From Exserohilum rostratum (lineage: Eukaryota > Ascomycota > Dothideomycetes > Pleosporales > Pleosporaceae), in contig CP111151.1 in assembly GCA_026367775.1 (NCBI GenBank), positions 2,790,001 to 2,854,000 on the forward strand: a DNA stretch of 64,000 bases. Direction: 5' to 3'. Below the pieces are notes generated by a model, which saw only the letters and a list, made by a program, of their open reading frames with translations, searched no databases and was not told the DNA's origin. The first letter of the stretch is position 1. Each line of letters opens with the position of its first letter. Made by a program: the position numbers and the translations under genes. Positions 46,865 to 57,697 of this stretch are shown one piece after another.

Positions 46865-48209
46865 TCAAGCTGCGCTCCTGGATGGTTCCGTTTTCGATTT
46901 TGGAGTCGAAAAGGTATTCCTGTGAGATAGATACACCTTCTTTGCATCATATAGGAGGCCAAGGGTGATGCTTGTATCTTTAATGACGTCGGAATCAATC
47001 ATTGGTACTTCGCTTAACGAGGTGTTGCTGAACCATGAGTTCCTTGTGGAAGAGTTCATCTGCTTGAAGATTGGGAGGTAGTGTCGGTTGTAGCCATGTT
47101 CTAGGCTTAAGGTCGTTGATCCAGATTTATCATTATGACGTAGATCCATGGGTTAAGGTAAGAGTTGACAAACATGGGAGTTGACAGAAAAGAAATTAAA
47201 ATTGCATTCGAGCAATGGACCAAGAAAAAAAGGTATCATAGACACCAACGTCAAGTAAGGAAAAAGAACTTTCGGACAAGCGAACTCGCCTAGCGCTACT
47301 GTGTTAGCTCAGAATTACCAACGTATATCAATTACCATAATGAGGGCATCAATTGGTTGATTATCCCAAAGGTCCAGTGCGTATGGTCTGGATTGTTGTT
47401 GTGTGTCCATGCCTTGAGGTGCTCCAGTGATATCGCTGTCTTCGGAATGGATTCGTTCCTTCTATCTCGCTTAACTATGGTCATATCCCTGATTACAAAA
47501 TGTAGCTATGGCCAGGGCCGACAGAGCTATGAGGCTCAAAGTTTGAGCCTGAATCCATTGGTATAGGCAGACCCAAAGATGTCTCGAAGTAACGGCGACC
47601 ATTCGTAGGTGTCTGGACGAATGCACGTGCCGGTAACGAGTGCTTTGCGATAGAGCATAAAGTTCGTCAATGCGGTATTGTGATCATCGCGGTTCAATGT
47701 CGGATTCGTATTCTCATGTATCAGGTTCGATCGCTTTCGGGTCGTTGTTCTTTCGAGGCATGTTCATCGTCGGTGAATCAACGTCATTCGTGTAATCCGG
47801 TCCGTAGGGACATATCCAATGGTTTATCTCAAAAGATCCCTTGGAATGGCTAAACATTTGGGGACAACCAGTCACCCAGTCACCATCCAAAACCCATCCA
47901 TCATTCATCCAAACTCATCATTTTTCTTTCCTTCATCAAGGTCTTTCGTGTTTCCATTTCGTAAGAGCGATAGTATGTAAGCAAGACTGGGTTTGAAGCG
48001 TCGACAGCTGGCGTTCGATTGATGCAGCAGGCACCTGTATAGCGTATCCGGAAGTTGTTACTGCAGCTGTGTCGGAAATGGGACCTGGGCTGTATTAAAG
48101 GACGGTGATGATGATGGGGACCCGATGTTGGTCTAGTACTAGCTTGGTTCGCGCTTACACCCTGCATGAACAAAATCTCCGCGTTCCGAACTTTCCTTCC
48201 TATCATCAA
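46865..48209 (-). pseudogene. Degenerate coding remnants, unknown family
   Basis: Several short minus-strand stretches read like protein but change frame or meet stops. Examples are 47714-47908 (GWVLDGDWVTGCPQMF), a different frame at about 47565-47715 (RPDTYEWSPLLRDIFGSAY), 47350-47450 (ALDLWDNQPIDALIM) and 46865-47149. In the last block two frames alternate as the more protein-like one. I could not join them with consistent introns. This fits an old gene broken by frameshifts and nonsense changes, but a multi-exon gene in poor reading is not excluded. No domain is recognised. Confidence 0.35.
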
Positions 48210-48475
48210 GCGAGAAAGTCCGTTAGTTTAATAATAGTGTTCCCGCGCCCGAACCGTTTTTGTTCTGATGACGCTGGAAGCATGCACCGAAGCGTATACA
48301 ACGCAGCTCATCGCTAATCATTTCCCAGCAAAGACAGGTCTCGACGCGGTGCCGCTGGCGTGCTTTCGCAGTGCAGGCTCATAAGGAACGTGCCTGTCTC
48401 ATCCCTTTTCAACTGTTTCGCTTTTAGTGGTCTTTGACAATACTGCAGTTCTGTGTGCTTCACATTCTCAGCTAG

Positions 48476-49093
48476 CTAAACCATAGCGCCACAAGTCGGA
48501 AAAGTCAAAGCAATTGTACGGTACCGATGATGAAACTTCGCACTGATATGCCATACTCGGGCATAGATACTGTTGACGCTAACCACTATTGGGACCTGCT
48601 GGTCATCAGACTGCGCCATCCAATATTTTCTCACTAGCCCATTTCCCAATTTGGGTTTACATCTGCCAGAACTGTTAGTTGCTATATGCAAGCCTATCTT
48701 ACCAACAATTGCATGATTTGCTGTCGCTTGAAGGTTTCTGTAGTTTCAAGGACGGATCCGAGGTCGGAAAATTTTATCACGGGCGATTCTGTCTTGTAAC
48801 TTGTAATAAAAAGATAATTACCGAGACCAGGCACTTGATCGTAAGTCCATCACCTTGAATACAACAGAAAGAGCTCACTTGAGGAAATGTGGTACAGCTA
48901 CCATACCGATATCAAAAAGAAGTATTGTTTCAAAATCCAATGGTGCTCCCAGAGAATGGACGAATTTATCGCATTGACCCAAAACCTTGATATCCGGTTT
49001 TTTGTTTTTAATATAGCGCGACCATGGCGCCAATTTTTCCGTAATAGCATCGCCAAATCCATTGTGTTTTTTCGGCACAGCGCAGCGTTGCAA
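48476..49093 (-). pseudogene. Second group of degenerate coding remnants
   Basis: Two minus-strand frames look protein-like: 48875-49093 (FVHSLGAPLDFETILLFDIG) and 48476-48690 (QQVPIVVSVNSIYARVWH). Between them is a third segment, about 48700-48790 (VIKFSDLGSVLETTETF), that ends at a GTAAGA donor-like site. GTGAGC follows the first block. The pieces could be exons, but no ATG or consistent splicing joins them, and AT-rich codons suggest decay. No family is recognised. Confidence 0.3.
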
Positions 49094-49716
49094 TTACTCA
49101 TATGTGATCAAGTAGATAGCTCACGCAGTTCTTAAAGGCATTGGAAAAAGAAGTGGACAGACACAGTTACGTCACGGATATGCAGAATTGCTGCTATTCC
49201 TAATTAGGCTAGCATGAAGGGGAGCTTAGCATCGTTCCGTCCGACCCGGAAAAGCGGCTATACGGAGACCGTAACAATGAGCCATTTGTACCGACTTGCA
49301 TTGATCCAAGAACCAATATACCCGACCTGCCTATTACATGTTAGGTGCTTCTAAGAGATGTTTTCAAGTTCTGTCGAAGCTGAAAATATTCTGCTAATTA
49401 TTAAGGAAACTTAGGTTTCTTTCCGCTGGAACAATCAAGATTGTATCTTCACTAAATTCCTATTGACAGGATAACAGTTGAATAGTAATCTGTACTCACG
49501 CAAACAAGCATCCAATGAATCTGATTTGAACAAAACGAGTCACATATCGCGAAGAAAGGAAAGGATAGAAAAGTTAAAGCTTAAAATTGCAGTGATCGTG
49601 GATTATCATTAAAGTCTATCATGATTTCTTTGATATCGTACCGGAATCTCAACGTCAAGATTGAGATCAGTCCGTCATTCGTAACCATTTTTCCTATCCA
49701 TCATGGCGCAGAGCGC
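49094..49716. other. AT-rich intergenic region
   Basis: 3' flank of the zincophore gene. No supported feature. Confidence 0.55.
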
Positions 49717-50772
49717 TTAGGAAGGAGGAGAGGTGGGCTCGGGGACACCAGGAGGGCAGTGCCTTGTTTTTGTTAGCTGAATGTCAAGAGATGGACTGTT
49801 GGGAGAGTCTTACCAGTGGTCGTTGTGGGGCTCACAAGCCTCGGCAGGTGCGGCAGCAGCGCTAGTGGCAGCAGCAGACGTGGCAGCGGGTGTAGCGGTG
49901 GCAGAGGCAGAGGCAGAGGCAGAGGCGGTGGGAGTGCTAGACGCCTTGGGAGGAGTGTAGCGGCCAGGGCAACCGACGCCGGGAACAGCAATGTCGTAAG
50001 CATAGGCCTCAAGAGCAAAGTACTGGATAGCATCGCTGTCCCTTGCGGCAAAAGTGGCGTTGTTCTTGGCAAGGTTGAGGACACCGGGGTACTTCTCATC
50101 GTCGTGGTCGGAGTAGTGCTCGACGGCACCCTCACCAACGGGAGGGAGGTGGAGAAGACGGTGGATCAGGTCAGAGCCCCAGAAGTAGTTGGTGGCTCCG
50201 TTGGCAACGTTGTAGCCAAGCATGCACATGGCCTCAAGAGGCTTGCGGATCTCGTAGGAAAGGTCGCAAATGACTGTCTCCGAAGTGGCGTTGGATCCAC
50301 GCCAGTGACCAGCCCAACCTGCTTTCTGTTAGCAACCAATCATATTGAGACGAAATGAAGATTGCTTACCATCCTGGTGACAGTTGCCGTCAATGTCGTC
50401 GCAACGGAAGAGGATACCGGCCTTGTCACCGTCGGCGATCTTGGTGTACCAACCAATGGGCTCACCGGTGGGAGCATCACCAAAGTACTTGGTGTAAATC
50501 TCAGAGTCGTTACCCCAGCGGAGAATGTGGTCACGAGCGTGACGAGCCAGGATCAGTGCCTCGTTAAGACCCTTCTGCAGCATAGTGCGCTGAGTGGCAT
50601 TGCAAGAGCCGTGGATAGGGAAGCTGTCGACGGCACCAGCGTTCCATGGAGTGGCACCAGCAGCAGCGGGCATGGTAGCCGTGGTAGTGACAGTAACGTC
50701 ACGAGGGAAAATTGGTCCAGCCATGACGGCAGAGGCTCCAAGGAGCAGGAGAGCAGAGGCACGAGCAGCCAT
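49717..50772 (-). CDS. aspf2: Asp f 2/Pra1-type secreted zinc-binding protein (zincophore)
   Basis: Minus-strand exons 50370-50772, 49814-50318 and 49717-49762 give 317 residues. Introns 50319-50369 and 49763-49813 both carry CTAAC branch sites. Residues 1-18 are a signal peptide. The Asp f 2 core follows: HARDHILRWGN, ILFRCDDIDGNC, GHWRGSNATSETVICD, an HRLLH zincin-like motif at 187-191, and DAIQYFALEAYAYDIAVPGVGC. A Ser/Thr/Ala linker leads to the tail C296-EPH-NDHWH-C305, completed only by the 46-base last exon; without it translation would stop at Trp303. In Aspergillus and Candida such proteins are secreted, bind zinc, and deliver it to a ZIP transporter encoded next door. Here the ZIP gene is divergent, across a 1.25-kb promoter. 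Induction by zinc shortage at alkaline pH is expected. Confidence 0.93.
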
Positions 50773-52027
50773 TGTGAAGTTGACTTGAGGGACTAAATTG
50801 AAGTCTTGAAAATTGGAGATGCAAACCAGTGTTTGGTAGAAGTCCCGAGAGGCTGGATGCTGGATAGAGGTACTTACAGACGAGCTGCAGACTCTTTATA
50901 TCCTGCGTGGTTGGCCTCACGCCAGTGGACACTGCTCGTCTCGGTGCTCATATTCCGAGGTGGCCTTGAACAAAAACGCCGAGACTGGAAGAAAAAACGC
51001 CCAAACCTTGCATCCACAGGCACATTCCTAGTCCATCACCAGTCTGGAGAGGTCGATACTACACTACGCGGGCCTGGGGGAGGATCCAGTGCTTGGCCTG
51101 ACGTACGGTCCGCGTGGTGACCCTTGGCATTCAGCCGCGTGGGGTCTGGAATACATGCTTCTCCGCTCACGACGTGGGTTAAAGGTGTGGTTAAGTACCG
51201 TGATGGGCGCCCAATGGAGAGAAATTCTCACTCCCAAGAAACGAATTTTCGGGAAAAATGGCTGCCTTCGGGAAGACCGACAGTAGCACTATAGTCTATC
51301 GCTGAATTCCGACCGAAGAATCCCGCGTAGCATGTCATCGTAGGGCGCCACGATTATCATGAGGCTGAAAGCTTCGAGTTGTACTATCATGTGCCCTTCA
51401 GTACTAACGCTAACAATTAATTATCTCTATGCTGTGTCATGTACTATACCCCGACCAGCCAGGTCGACTCACACTGCCGAACGGATATACCGAGAATTCG
51501 CGCAAAGGAAGGCCACTCTGATCGTGGCCAACGATAAACCCAGGCCTGTTTATTCAACAAAGTTGTTCATCACTACTCGTGTGGTAGCAAAAGCCGCAGT
51601 AACACTGACACGCTCCACAACCCACGCCCCATAAGAGTCCACAAGACTCTGCCAAGACCTCCGCCACTCTGGTTATGGCGCTATTCCCGTCTACCTACTG
51701 CATACCCTTTGCGGATTCGGTACCTAGAAAGATTAAGCGCACGCCTTGATTCGATGTGTGTTCGGATGTAGACAAATGCCAAGGGAAACAATCCAACACG
51801 GTACTCAGTGCCAAGCGCATCCATGGCGCCTCCCGTCCCAATCTATGGAGCCCGAAAACTTCTTTTCGGCTCCCGGGGGCCCTGCATTCCCCATCATGGT
51901 GCGTCTACTCCGCTCCGCTGACATGACCAAGACCTGACCATAATATATCAAGACGGTTGCGCTGGTGCAACTCTGACTGCTATAGTCCAGTCGGTTCGCT
52001 CTTTTGGAATATCCAATAATTCACGAC
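50773..52027. promoter_or_regulatory. Bidirectional promoter of the zincophore/zinc-transporter pair
   Basis: Shared upstream region of two divergent genes. It contains six GCCARG hexamers, the PacC consensus: on the minus strand at 51092-51097 and 51123-51128, and on the plus strand at 51458-51463, 51651-51656, 51778-51783 and 51810-51815. At equal base use about one would be expected here. A CAAGGT (ZafA-type) site lies on the minus strand at 51005-51010. The sites are seen directly; factor binding is inferred from Aspergillus. Confidence 0.65.
51005..51010 (-). promoter_or_regulatory. CAAGGT, candidate zinc-response (ZafA/Zap1-type) site
   Basis: Exact match to the CAAGGT core, about 230 bases upstream of the zincophore start. 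A six-base match alone is weak; its place in the zinc promoter gives it weight. Confidence 0.4.
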
Positions 52028-53651
52028 ATGCCTTCGACTATGCGCGCCGCTCTCTCGACTGCGGTCCTGCTCCTGGCGGGCTCTGTCGCTGCCCAGACCA
52101 GAACGGCCACCGTAACTAAGACTGTGGCCGACCAGACTACTACAGTCTTTACTACGTCCTCGACTCCCACATTTACTGCCGTATCCGACTGCCATCCACA
52201 CAAGACTGTTCTGTAGGTGCCATTTTCTCAAATTTTGGGCACAAAGTTCTCGGCTAACACGGAGGCAGGTGGTGCATGGTTGGTACCGATGAGTACCAAG
52301 TATCAGGGCCAACGGCCACAGAAGAATTCCAGTCGCAGTACACAGACTGCCACCCCCACAGCTCTGGAATGTAAGTTTGAGTCGCGAAATTTACAAAAAA
52401 CTTCGTTAATTAGACTAGGTACTGTGTGGATGACGCTGGCGAAGACGTAAAGATTCTTATCGACGGTGCAGGCGGTGCAAGTGGCTCAAGCGGCGACTCG
52501 CACAGCGGAGAGCCGCATGGTGAAGAGTCTTCAAACGGCACAGCAAACGAGTCTGAGAGTGGCGGACAGCACTGCCACGAGCATGCTGGTATCCCTCACT
52601 GCGTTGGCGGAAGCTCTGGACCAGTCTGTGAAGCCCCTGACCGAGACTACAACATTCCTCTTCGAGTCGGCCTTCTCTTTGTTATCCTCGTTACCAGCGG
52701 TATTGGAGTCTTCACTCCAATCTTGACCAGGAAGTTCAACCTCGTTGGCGAGAACAACATTGTTTTTGTTGTCTTGAAGCAGTTTGGTACCGGTATCGTC
52801 ATTTCGACTGCCTTTGTCCATCTCTTTACCCACGCTCAGCTCATGTTCTCAAACGAATGTCTGGGAAGACTCGAATACGAAGGTACTACGGCGGCCATCT
52901 TCATGGCTGGTCTTTTCCTTTCCTTCTTGGTTGATTACCTTGGTGCGCGCTTTGTACAGTGGCGCCAGGGCAAGCATGCCAGTGCCAGTACCGAGGTTGC
53001 CGCTGTTGCAGGTGACGACAAGACTACTGGGGGCTCCTCTCCTCCTAGCTCGAACCACGAATTCAACCATGGCCATGGTCATTCACACGGACCCATGCAC
53101 CAGAGTACTCCCATGGAAGAGAGGATCAACGTCATGAACCTTGAGGCTGGTATCATCTTCCACTCTATTCGTAAGTTGGCTCTATTTCCCACACTAGGAC
53201 ACCACTAACATGCTTCCTAGTCATCGGTATTACACTTGTTGTGGCTAGTGATGCCTTCTTCATTACCCTCTTCATTGTCATTCTCTTCCACCAGATGTTC
53301 GAAGGTATCGCCCTTGGAACCTGCATTGCTGAGCTTCCCAAGGCTGCCGCCTCAACACTGCACAAACTCATCATGGCTGGTACCTTTATGCTCATCACGC
53401 CTATTGGTATGGCCATCGGTATCGGTGTCCTCGATCACTTCAACGGCAGTGACCCTAGCACGCTCATTGCTATTGGAACCCTTGATGCCCTTTCCGCCGG
53501 TATCCTTACCTGGGTTGGTATCGTCGAGATGCTGGCCAGGGACTGGATGCACGGCAAGTTGATGAACGCAAGTCTGGTCAGGACTGTCTCTGCCATGGCT
53601 GCCTTGATTGCTGGTCTGATCCTCATGAGTGTTCTTGGCAAGTGGGCCTAA
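52028..53651 (+). CDS. zrfC: ZIP-family zinc transporter with zinc-binding ectodomain (ZrfC-like)
   Basis: Exons 52028-52212, 52269-52370, 52419-53170 and 53221-53651 give 489 residues; three GT-AG introns of 48-56 bp. Residues 1-23 are a signal peptide. An extracellular stretch of about 150 residues follows, with three CHxHx5C motifs at 55-64, 89-98 and 148-157. Eight ZIP helices come next, with a His-rich loop (HGHGHSHGPMH) after helix three, the metal-site helices SILIGITL and FHQMFEGIALG, and GKWA at the end. The long Cys/His ectodomain is the hallmark of the alkaline zinc transporter ZrfC of Aspergillus fumigatus, whose gene is also divergent from aspf2. It should import zinc at the plasma membrane when free zinc is low. 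Confidence 0.93.
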
Positions 53652-53814
53652 GAACAGCACTGAACGAGTATGGAATTGTACGATGTCGAAGTTATGACTT
53701 TACGCCACTGCATTGGAAAAAACGGTTTGGGATTCTTGTAGATAGATCGGGTCAGGGTTTATACTGACCTCTGGCTTATACCCTCTCTGCATCATAAGCA
53801 GATAATGAATGCAT

Positions 53815-54789
53815 CTACTCCACAATTTTCCCCTTCATGCTCTGTTTGCCGAAGTTGTCCCAGATTTCTGCGTTCCACTCTCGGTCGCCCTGTTCACCGT
53901 CCTGCGGTGCCGAGCTTTCTTTTAACAGAATACGGTAAGGTTCCCCGACGTAGAGCGGGCTCATAGCACGGTATGCTATTGACTTTGGAACTGCCTCCGT
54001 GTCGCCATGCCTGCTGGTATCCCTCCAAAAATCTAGCATGTTGATCAGATTCAGTGGCCCATGGACAACAGCATCTCTGTGACCTTCAACCTCTCTACAC
54101 CATTCAGGCAGATAATGTATCTTGTGCGCGTTGAAAGTCAAAGCAGAGAAGCGGAACAACGAAGTTGGCGTCTGACAAAAATCTCGCTGGTGCTTCTCTG
54201 TCAGCAACGGCTTTTCTTCCGGCTTAGGCGGGGCTTTCATTGGGTTCTCGGGAGTGAGTTCTCGCTGGAAAACCCAATTACGGCGATCAGTCAAAGCGAT
54301 ACCATGGTCATTTGAAAATGTCTTCTCAACCCCCACCACGAGCATTTCTCCCCCGCTCTTGAGTTTCTTGGGCTCTGCGCTTAGCAGCTTGGTTGTCTCG
54401 CGGACTTCTTGCCCGACTCGTAACAGTGCGTTGCGATCTTGGGCCCATTGCAGTTCGCCACCGGCCCACATTCGGCGTGTGAATGGACTAAGTGGATTGA
54501 CTGTCCGGTCTGTGCCATCTAGGCCTAGCTCAGACTCAATGATGGATGGCGTGAAATACACAAGATGGTACCCTGGTGGGACGGGTGTTCCAACTGGGGG
54601 TGGATTGAATGATGAAGGTGTGCGATTCAGTGTTATACTGAGAAGTTGAAGTTGATTTGCATCTAGAAGTTGCTTCCGGATAGAGACAGGTCCTTGCTGG
54701 AAGCGGGTGAGGAGTTCGTCACATGCTTCGGATGCGGATGCTTGCTTGCGAGATGTCGTTGTAAAGAGTCGACGGGCAAGGTGCGCCAT
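53815..54789 (-). CDS. HTD2: HTD2-like hot-dog dehydratase (mitochondrial type)
   Basis: Intronless 324-residue minus-strand frame. The N-terminus (MAHLARRLFTTTSRKQ) is basic and hydroxylated, typical of a mitochondrial presequence. The middle resembles FAS1/MaoC-like N-terminal hot-dog domains (RRMWAGGELQW). The C-terminal hot-dog domain carries the catalytic-type motif RFSALTFNAHKIHYL and VHGPLN. This is the arrangement of fungal Htd2, the 3-hydroxyacyl-thioester dehydratase of mitochondrial type II fatty-acid synthesis. Related proteins are annotated as mesaconyl-C4-CoA hydratases, so the substrate is not certain. It ends 163 bp from the ZIP transporter (convergent) and starts 377 bp from the Zn2Cys6 gene (divergent). 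Confidence 0.8.
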   Translation of the reverse strand: MAHLARRLFTTTSRKQASASEACDELLTRFQQGPVSIRKQLLDANQLQLLSITLNRTPSSFNPPPVGTPVPPGYHLVYFTPSIIESELGLDGTDRTVNPLSPFTRRMWAGGELQWAQDRNALLRVGQEVRETTKLLSAEPKKLKSGGEMLVVGVEKTFSNDHGIALTDRRNWVFQRELTPENPMKAPPKPEEKPLLTEKHQRDFCQTPTSLFRFSALTFNAHKIHYLPEWCREVEGHRDAVVHGPLNLINMLDFWRDTSRHGDTEAVPKSIAYRAMSPLYVGEPYRILLKESSAPQDGEQGDREWNAEIWDNFGKQSMKGKIVE

Positions 54790-55166
54790 GATCTTGTCTT
54801 TTATCTAGGCCTGTAATTTTAAAATCAAGTGGCTTCCAGTGACTTTAAGCTGGAATGCATTGTGATGCATGAGTGATGATGTGCATGGCTCCAATGCCGA
54901 CGCATAGCCGATATCGATAAGGCTGTTGCTTCACCCAACCACCCTCACATTCCAGCATCGAGATAGGGGAATCGCAGGTTGGCTCTGCCCACGCACCAAA
55001 ACATAATGCTCATTTAGCATTAGCGGTCCCAAAGTCATGTGACGCTGTTCTAAAAAAGCGCATTCGATAGCCGTATCACACGCCTTCGCCAAGCCACCAG
55101 CTAATACCTAGTAAATCCTGATAACCGACTTCGGCTTCTTTGAAAATTCACAGTTCGGCAAACAAA
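54790..55166. promoter_or_regulatory. Short divergent promoter, HTD2-like / Zn2Cys6 regulator
   Basis: The 377-bp gap between two divergent starts must hold both promoters. No specific site is identified. Confidence 0.4.
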
Positions 55167-57329
55167 ATGTCAGAACCGCCGCGTAAACGAGCCAAGTTGG
55201 CCTGTGTGACATGCAACGCGCGACGAGTCAAGTGCGACGTCACTGAGCGGCAGCCTTGCGGTAACTGTATTGCTAGCGATGTGCAGTGCGAGACGCGGGA
55301 ATCCAGGCGCGGAAAACACATTCGAAAGCCGCGAGCCGAGGCCGAGGCACGGAGTAGGACGTACGTCGAGATACCCAGAGTGCTGGTCTCGACCACCAAA
55401 TGCTAATATCAGAGTAGTCCACCGAACACACAGGTTTTTAGTCCCCAGCGACACGAAGATGAGGTTGCAGCATCACACGTTTTGGCTTCTCTATCGTCCA
55501 ACTTCACCAGCCCTGCCAATACCATCCACACGCCATCTACTAGCAGTCATCATCAATTCTCAGCCCCGCCTGTACCACAGGAATCGCAGGACGAAATCAA
55601 AAGAACTGAAAGCCAGCAAGAGGATGCCGTCTTCCTTGGCGAGTCCAGCTCGTTGCGTTATGTAACAGGTGAGCCGACAGCTGCCGCTGCTGGCCGCCGA
55701 GAGTCTTGCTTTCGCCATGCTGTTCCCATTGCTGGAAGAGCAGACGCCCATGTTCCAGAGTGGGAAGCTGAAAGACGCATTGCGCGGAAGAAAGCCCTAC
55801 AAGCAGAGGGCGCGTTTTCATTCCCGCCTGCAGATGTCCGACAAGAACTACTAGACGCGTACTTCAAATGGTTCCATCCTCATTTCGCAATCCTTGACGA
55901 AGATGATTTTTGGAAATCCTATCACGGTTTCGAATTTTCTGGCTTGCTTTTACAGGCTATGATGTTCATTGGCGTCATACACTGCGATGAGTCCACGCTG
56001 AATAAACTCGGGTGGGGTAACCGCCATCGAGCGAAGTGGTTCTTTTATATCCGGGCAAAGGACATTTACGACGCGACAGTCGAGAGTAATAAGATCATAG
56101 TAATCCAGGCCTTATTTCTGATGAGTTTCTGGAGAGCTGGCGCCCTCTTGGAAAAAGACGCTCGGCATTGGCTTGGAACAGCTATCAGTCTATCTGAGAC
56201 ACGGGCGCTTCATCGCTGCGGGGGAAATACAGAAGAGAAGCTCACGAGGGTCAAGAGGAGACTCTGGTGGGCCATTTACGTTCGTGAGAGACAATGCGCG
56301 TCTGCGCTGGGTCTACCGTGCCGGATACGCGACAAAGACTGCGATGTTGAACCCTTGTCATACGCCGACTTCACATATGCGTTCCGGTCATCAACCCCAG
56401 CCGAAGATCGTCATCGCTCCACCCTCTATGCGATAAGTATATTGCAGCTAGCTGTTTTTCTCGGCCGCATAGTCGATGCTGGCTATTTACCTGGCCGTAC
56501 ACTCACAGCCGAAGACACGACCAAACTGCGTGATGAGCTATACCATTGGAAGAACGAACTTCCTGCCGCGATGCAATTGAATACCGATACCGGTGATGCA
56601 CCAAATCTCCAGGCCAGCATGCTTCATCTGGCTTACAACAACTTACTGATACTTCTGCACCGGACCAGTTTCATCATGGACGAAAACCGCGGCGCAGCAA
56701 CTGAAGGCAACGTCGCCCTTCAAGCTGCGGCACGCAACTCACGTATAGTCGAAGACATGCTGCAAGATGGCAAAATTCAGCATGCTCAGATGCATGTCAT
56801 CACAAACCTGTTCAATACGCTATGCATTCATGTGGTAAACTTCAGGCGTTCAACCGGAGTTAACCGCACGCTGGCAGAGCATCGAGCAAAGCTCTGTCTT
56901 TTGGGCTTGAGAGAACTTCAAAAGACGTGGGAAGTAACAAATTGGGTTCTGGAGCTGTTCTTTCACTACCTTGACAGAGACACGGCTTCCAGGTTGACCA
57001 TGGAAGCAGATGAGGGCGGAAATCCCGGTAGCAACAGTCAATCATCTAACGCGCCCGCGCCTTCTACCATTTCAATGCAACATGCAGCGCAGAGTCAAGC
57101 TACAGACGGCACTGCGGCTCGCAATATGCAGCTATCAGGCATAGTTACACCATCCACTGCCAGCCCAAAGCCCTGCTGGACTTTGGACGAGGCAGATCAA
57201 TATCTGTTTATGCAGATTGAAAACGACTTTGCATTTGGCGAGGGTGGGCTGCAGCAGTTGGGGTGGGAGGATGTGTTGAATAACGTTGCGCCAGCTGATC
57301 TCGTTCACCACCATCGTATCAGTGATTGA
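55167..57329 (+). CDS. Zn2Cys6 fungal-specific transcription factor
   Basis: Exons 55167-55360 and 55442-57329 give 693 residues. Intron 55361-55441 is GTACGT...TTTAG with a TGCTAAT branch. The binuclear cluster is C13-x2-C16-x6-C23-x7-C31-x2-C34-x6-C41, preceded by the basic PRKRAK. The fungal-specific middle domain begins about residue 185 (LLDAYFKWFHPHFAILDEDDF). It includes ETRALHRCGGNTEEKLTRVKRRLWWAIYVRERQCASALGLP, a conserved core in regulators of the cutinase/fatty-acid (Ctf1/FarA) group. That grouping is a resemblance, not proof. It should act as a nuclear DNA-binding regulator; targets are unknown, and the divergent HTD2-like gene is one candidate. The Ser/Gln-rich tail is probably disordered. 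Confidence 0.9.
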
Positions 57330-57697
57330 TTGGTGTTATCAGAAGTGGGTAGGGGTTTCTTGAACGAAATTATTGCGCTGAAGATATGATGTGTTGTGCT
57401 ATTGAAATTTAGATGCATGAATGATGAAATGGATATGTTTTTTCCTTGATTTTGGTTTGTTTACAGATTCTTTACCGTACACAATTTAACAATAGACATG
57501 CTATATCTACAAATGACAAATTTCATGTAAACGCTGTGAGAGTGTGATGAACATGAAACAATAGTCGACTAACTAAGTATGTTGAATTCAAGAAACTCAT
57601 AAAATTCATAAGACGAACTACTTGACATCGCAACAGACATCTACTCTAACATCATACCATGCACATAGCTTCCAATCAATCAATCACCAGAAATCCT
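57330..57697. other. Intergenic region between convergent genes
   Basis: AT-rich 3' flanks of the Zn2Cys6 gene and the ribonuclease gene. No further feature is seen. Confidence 0.65.
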
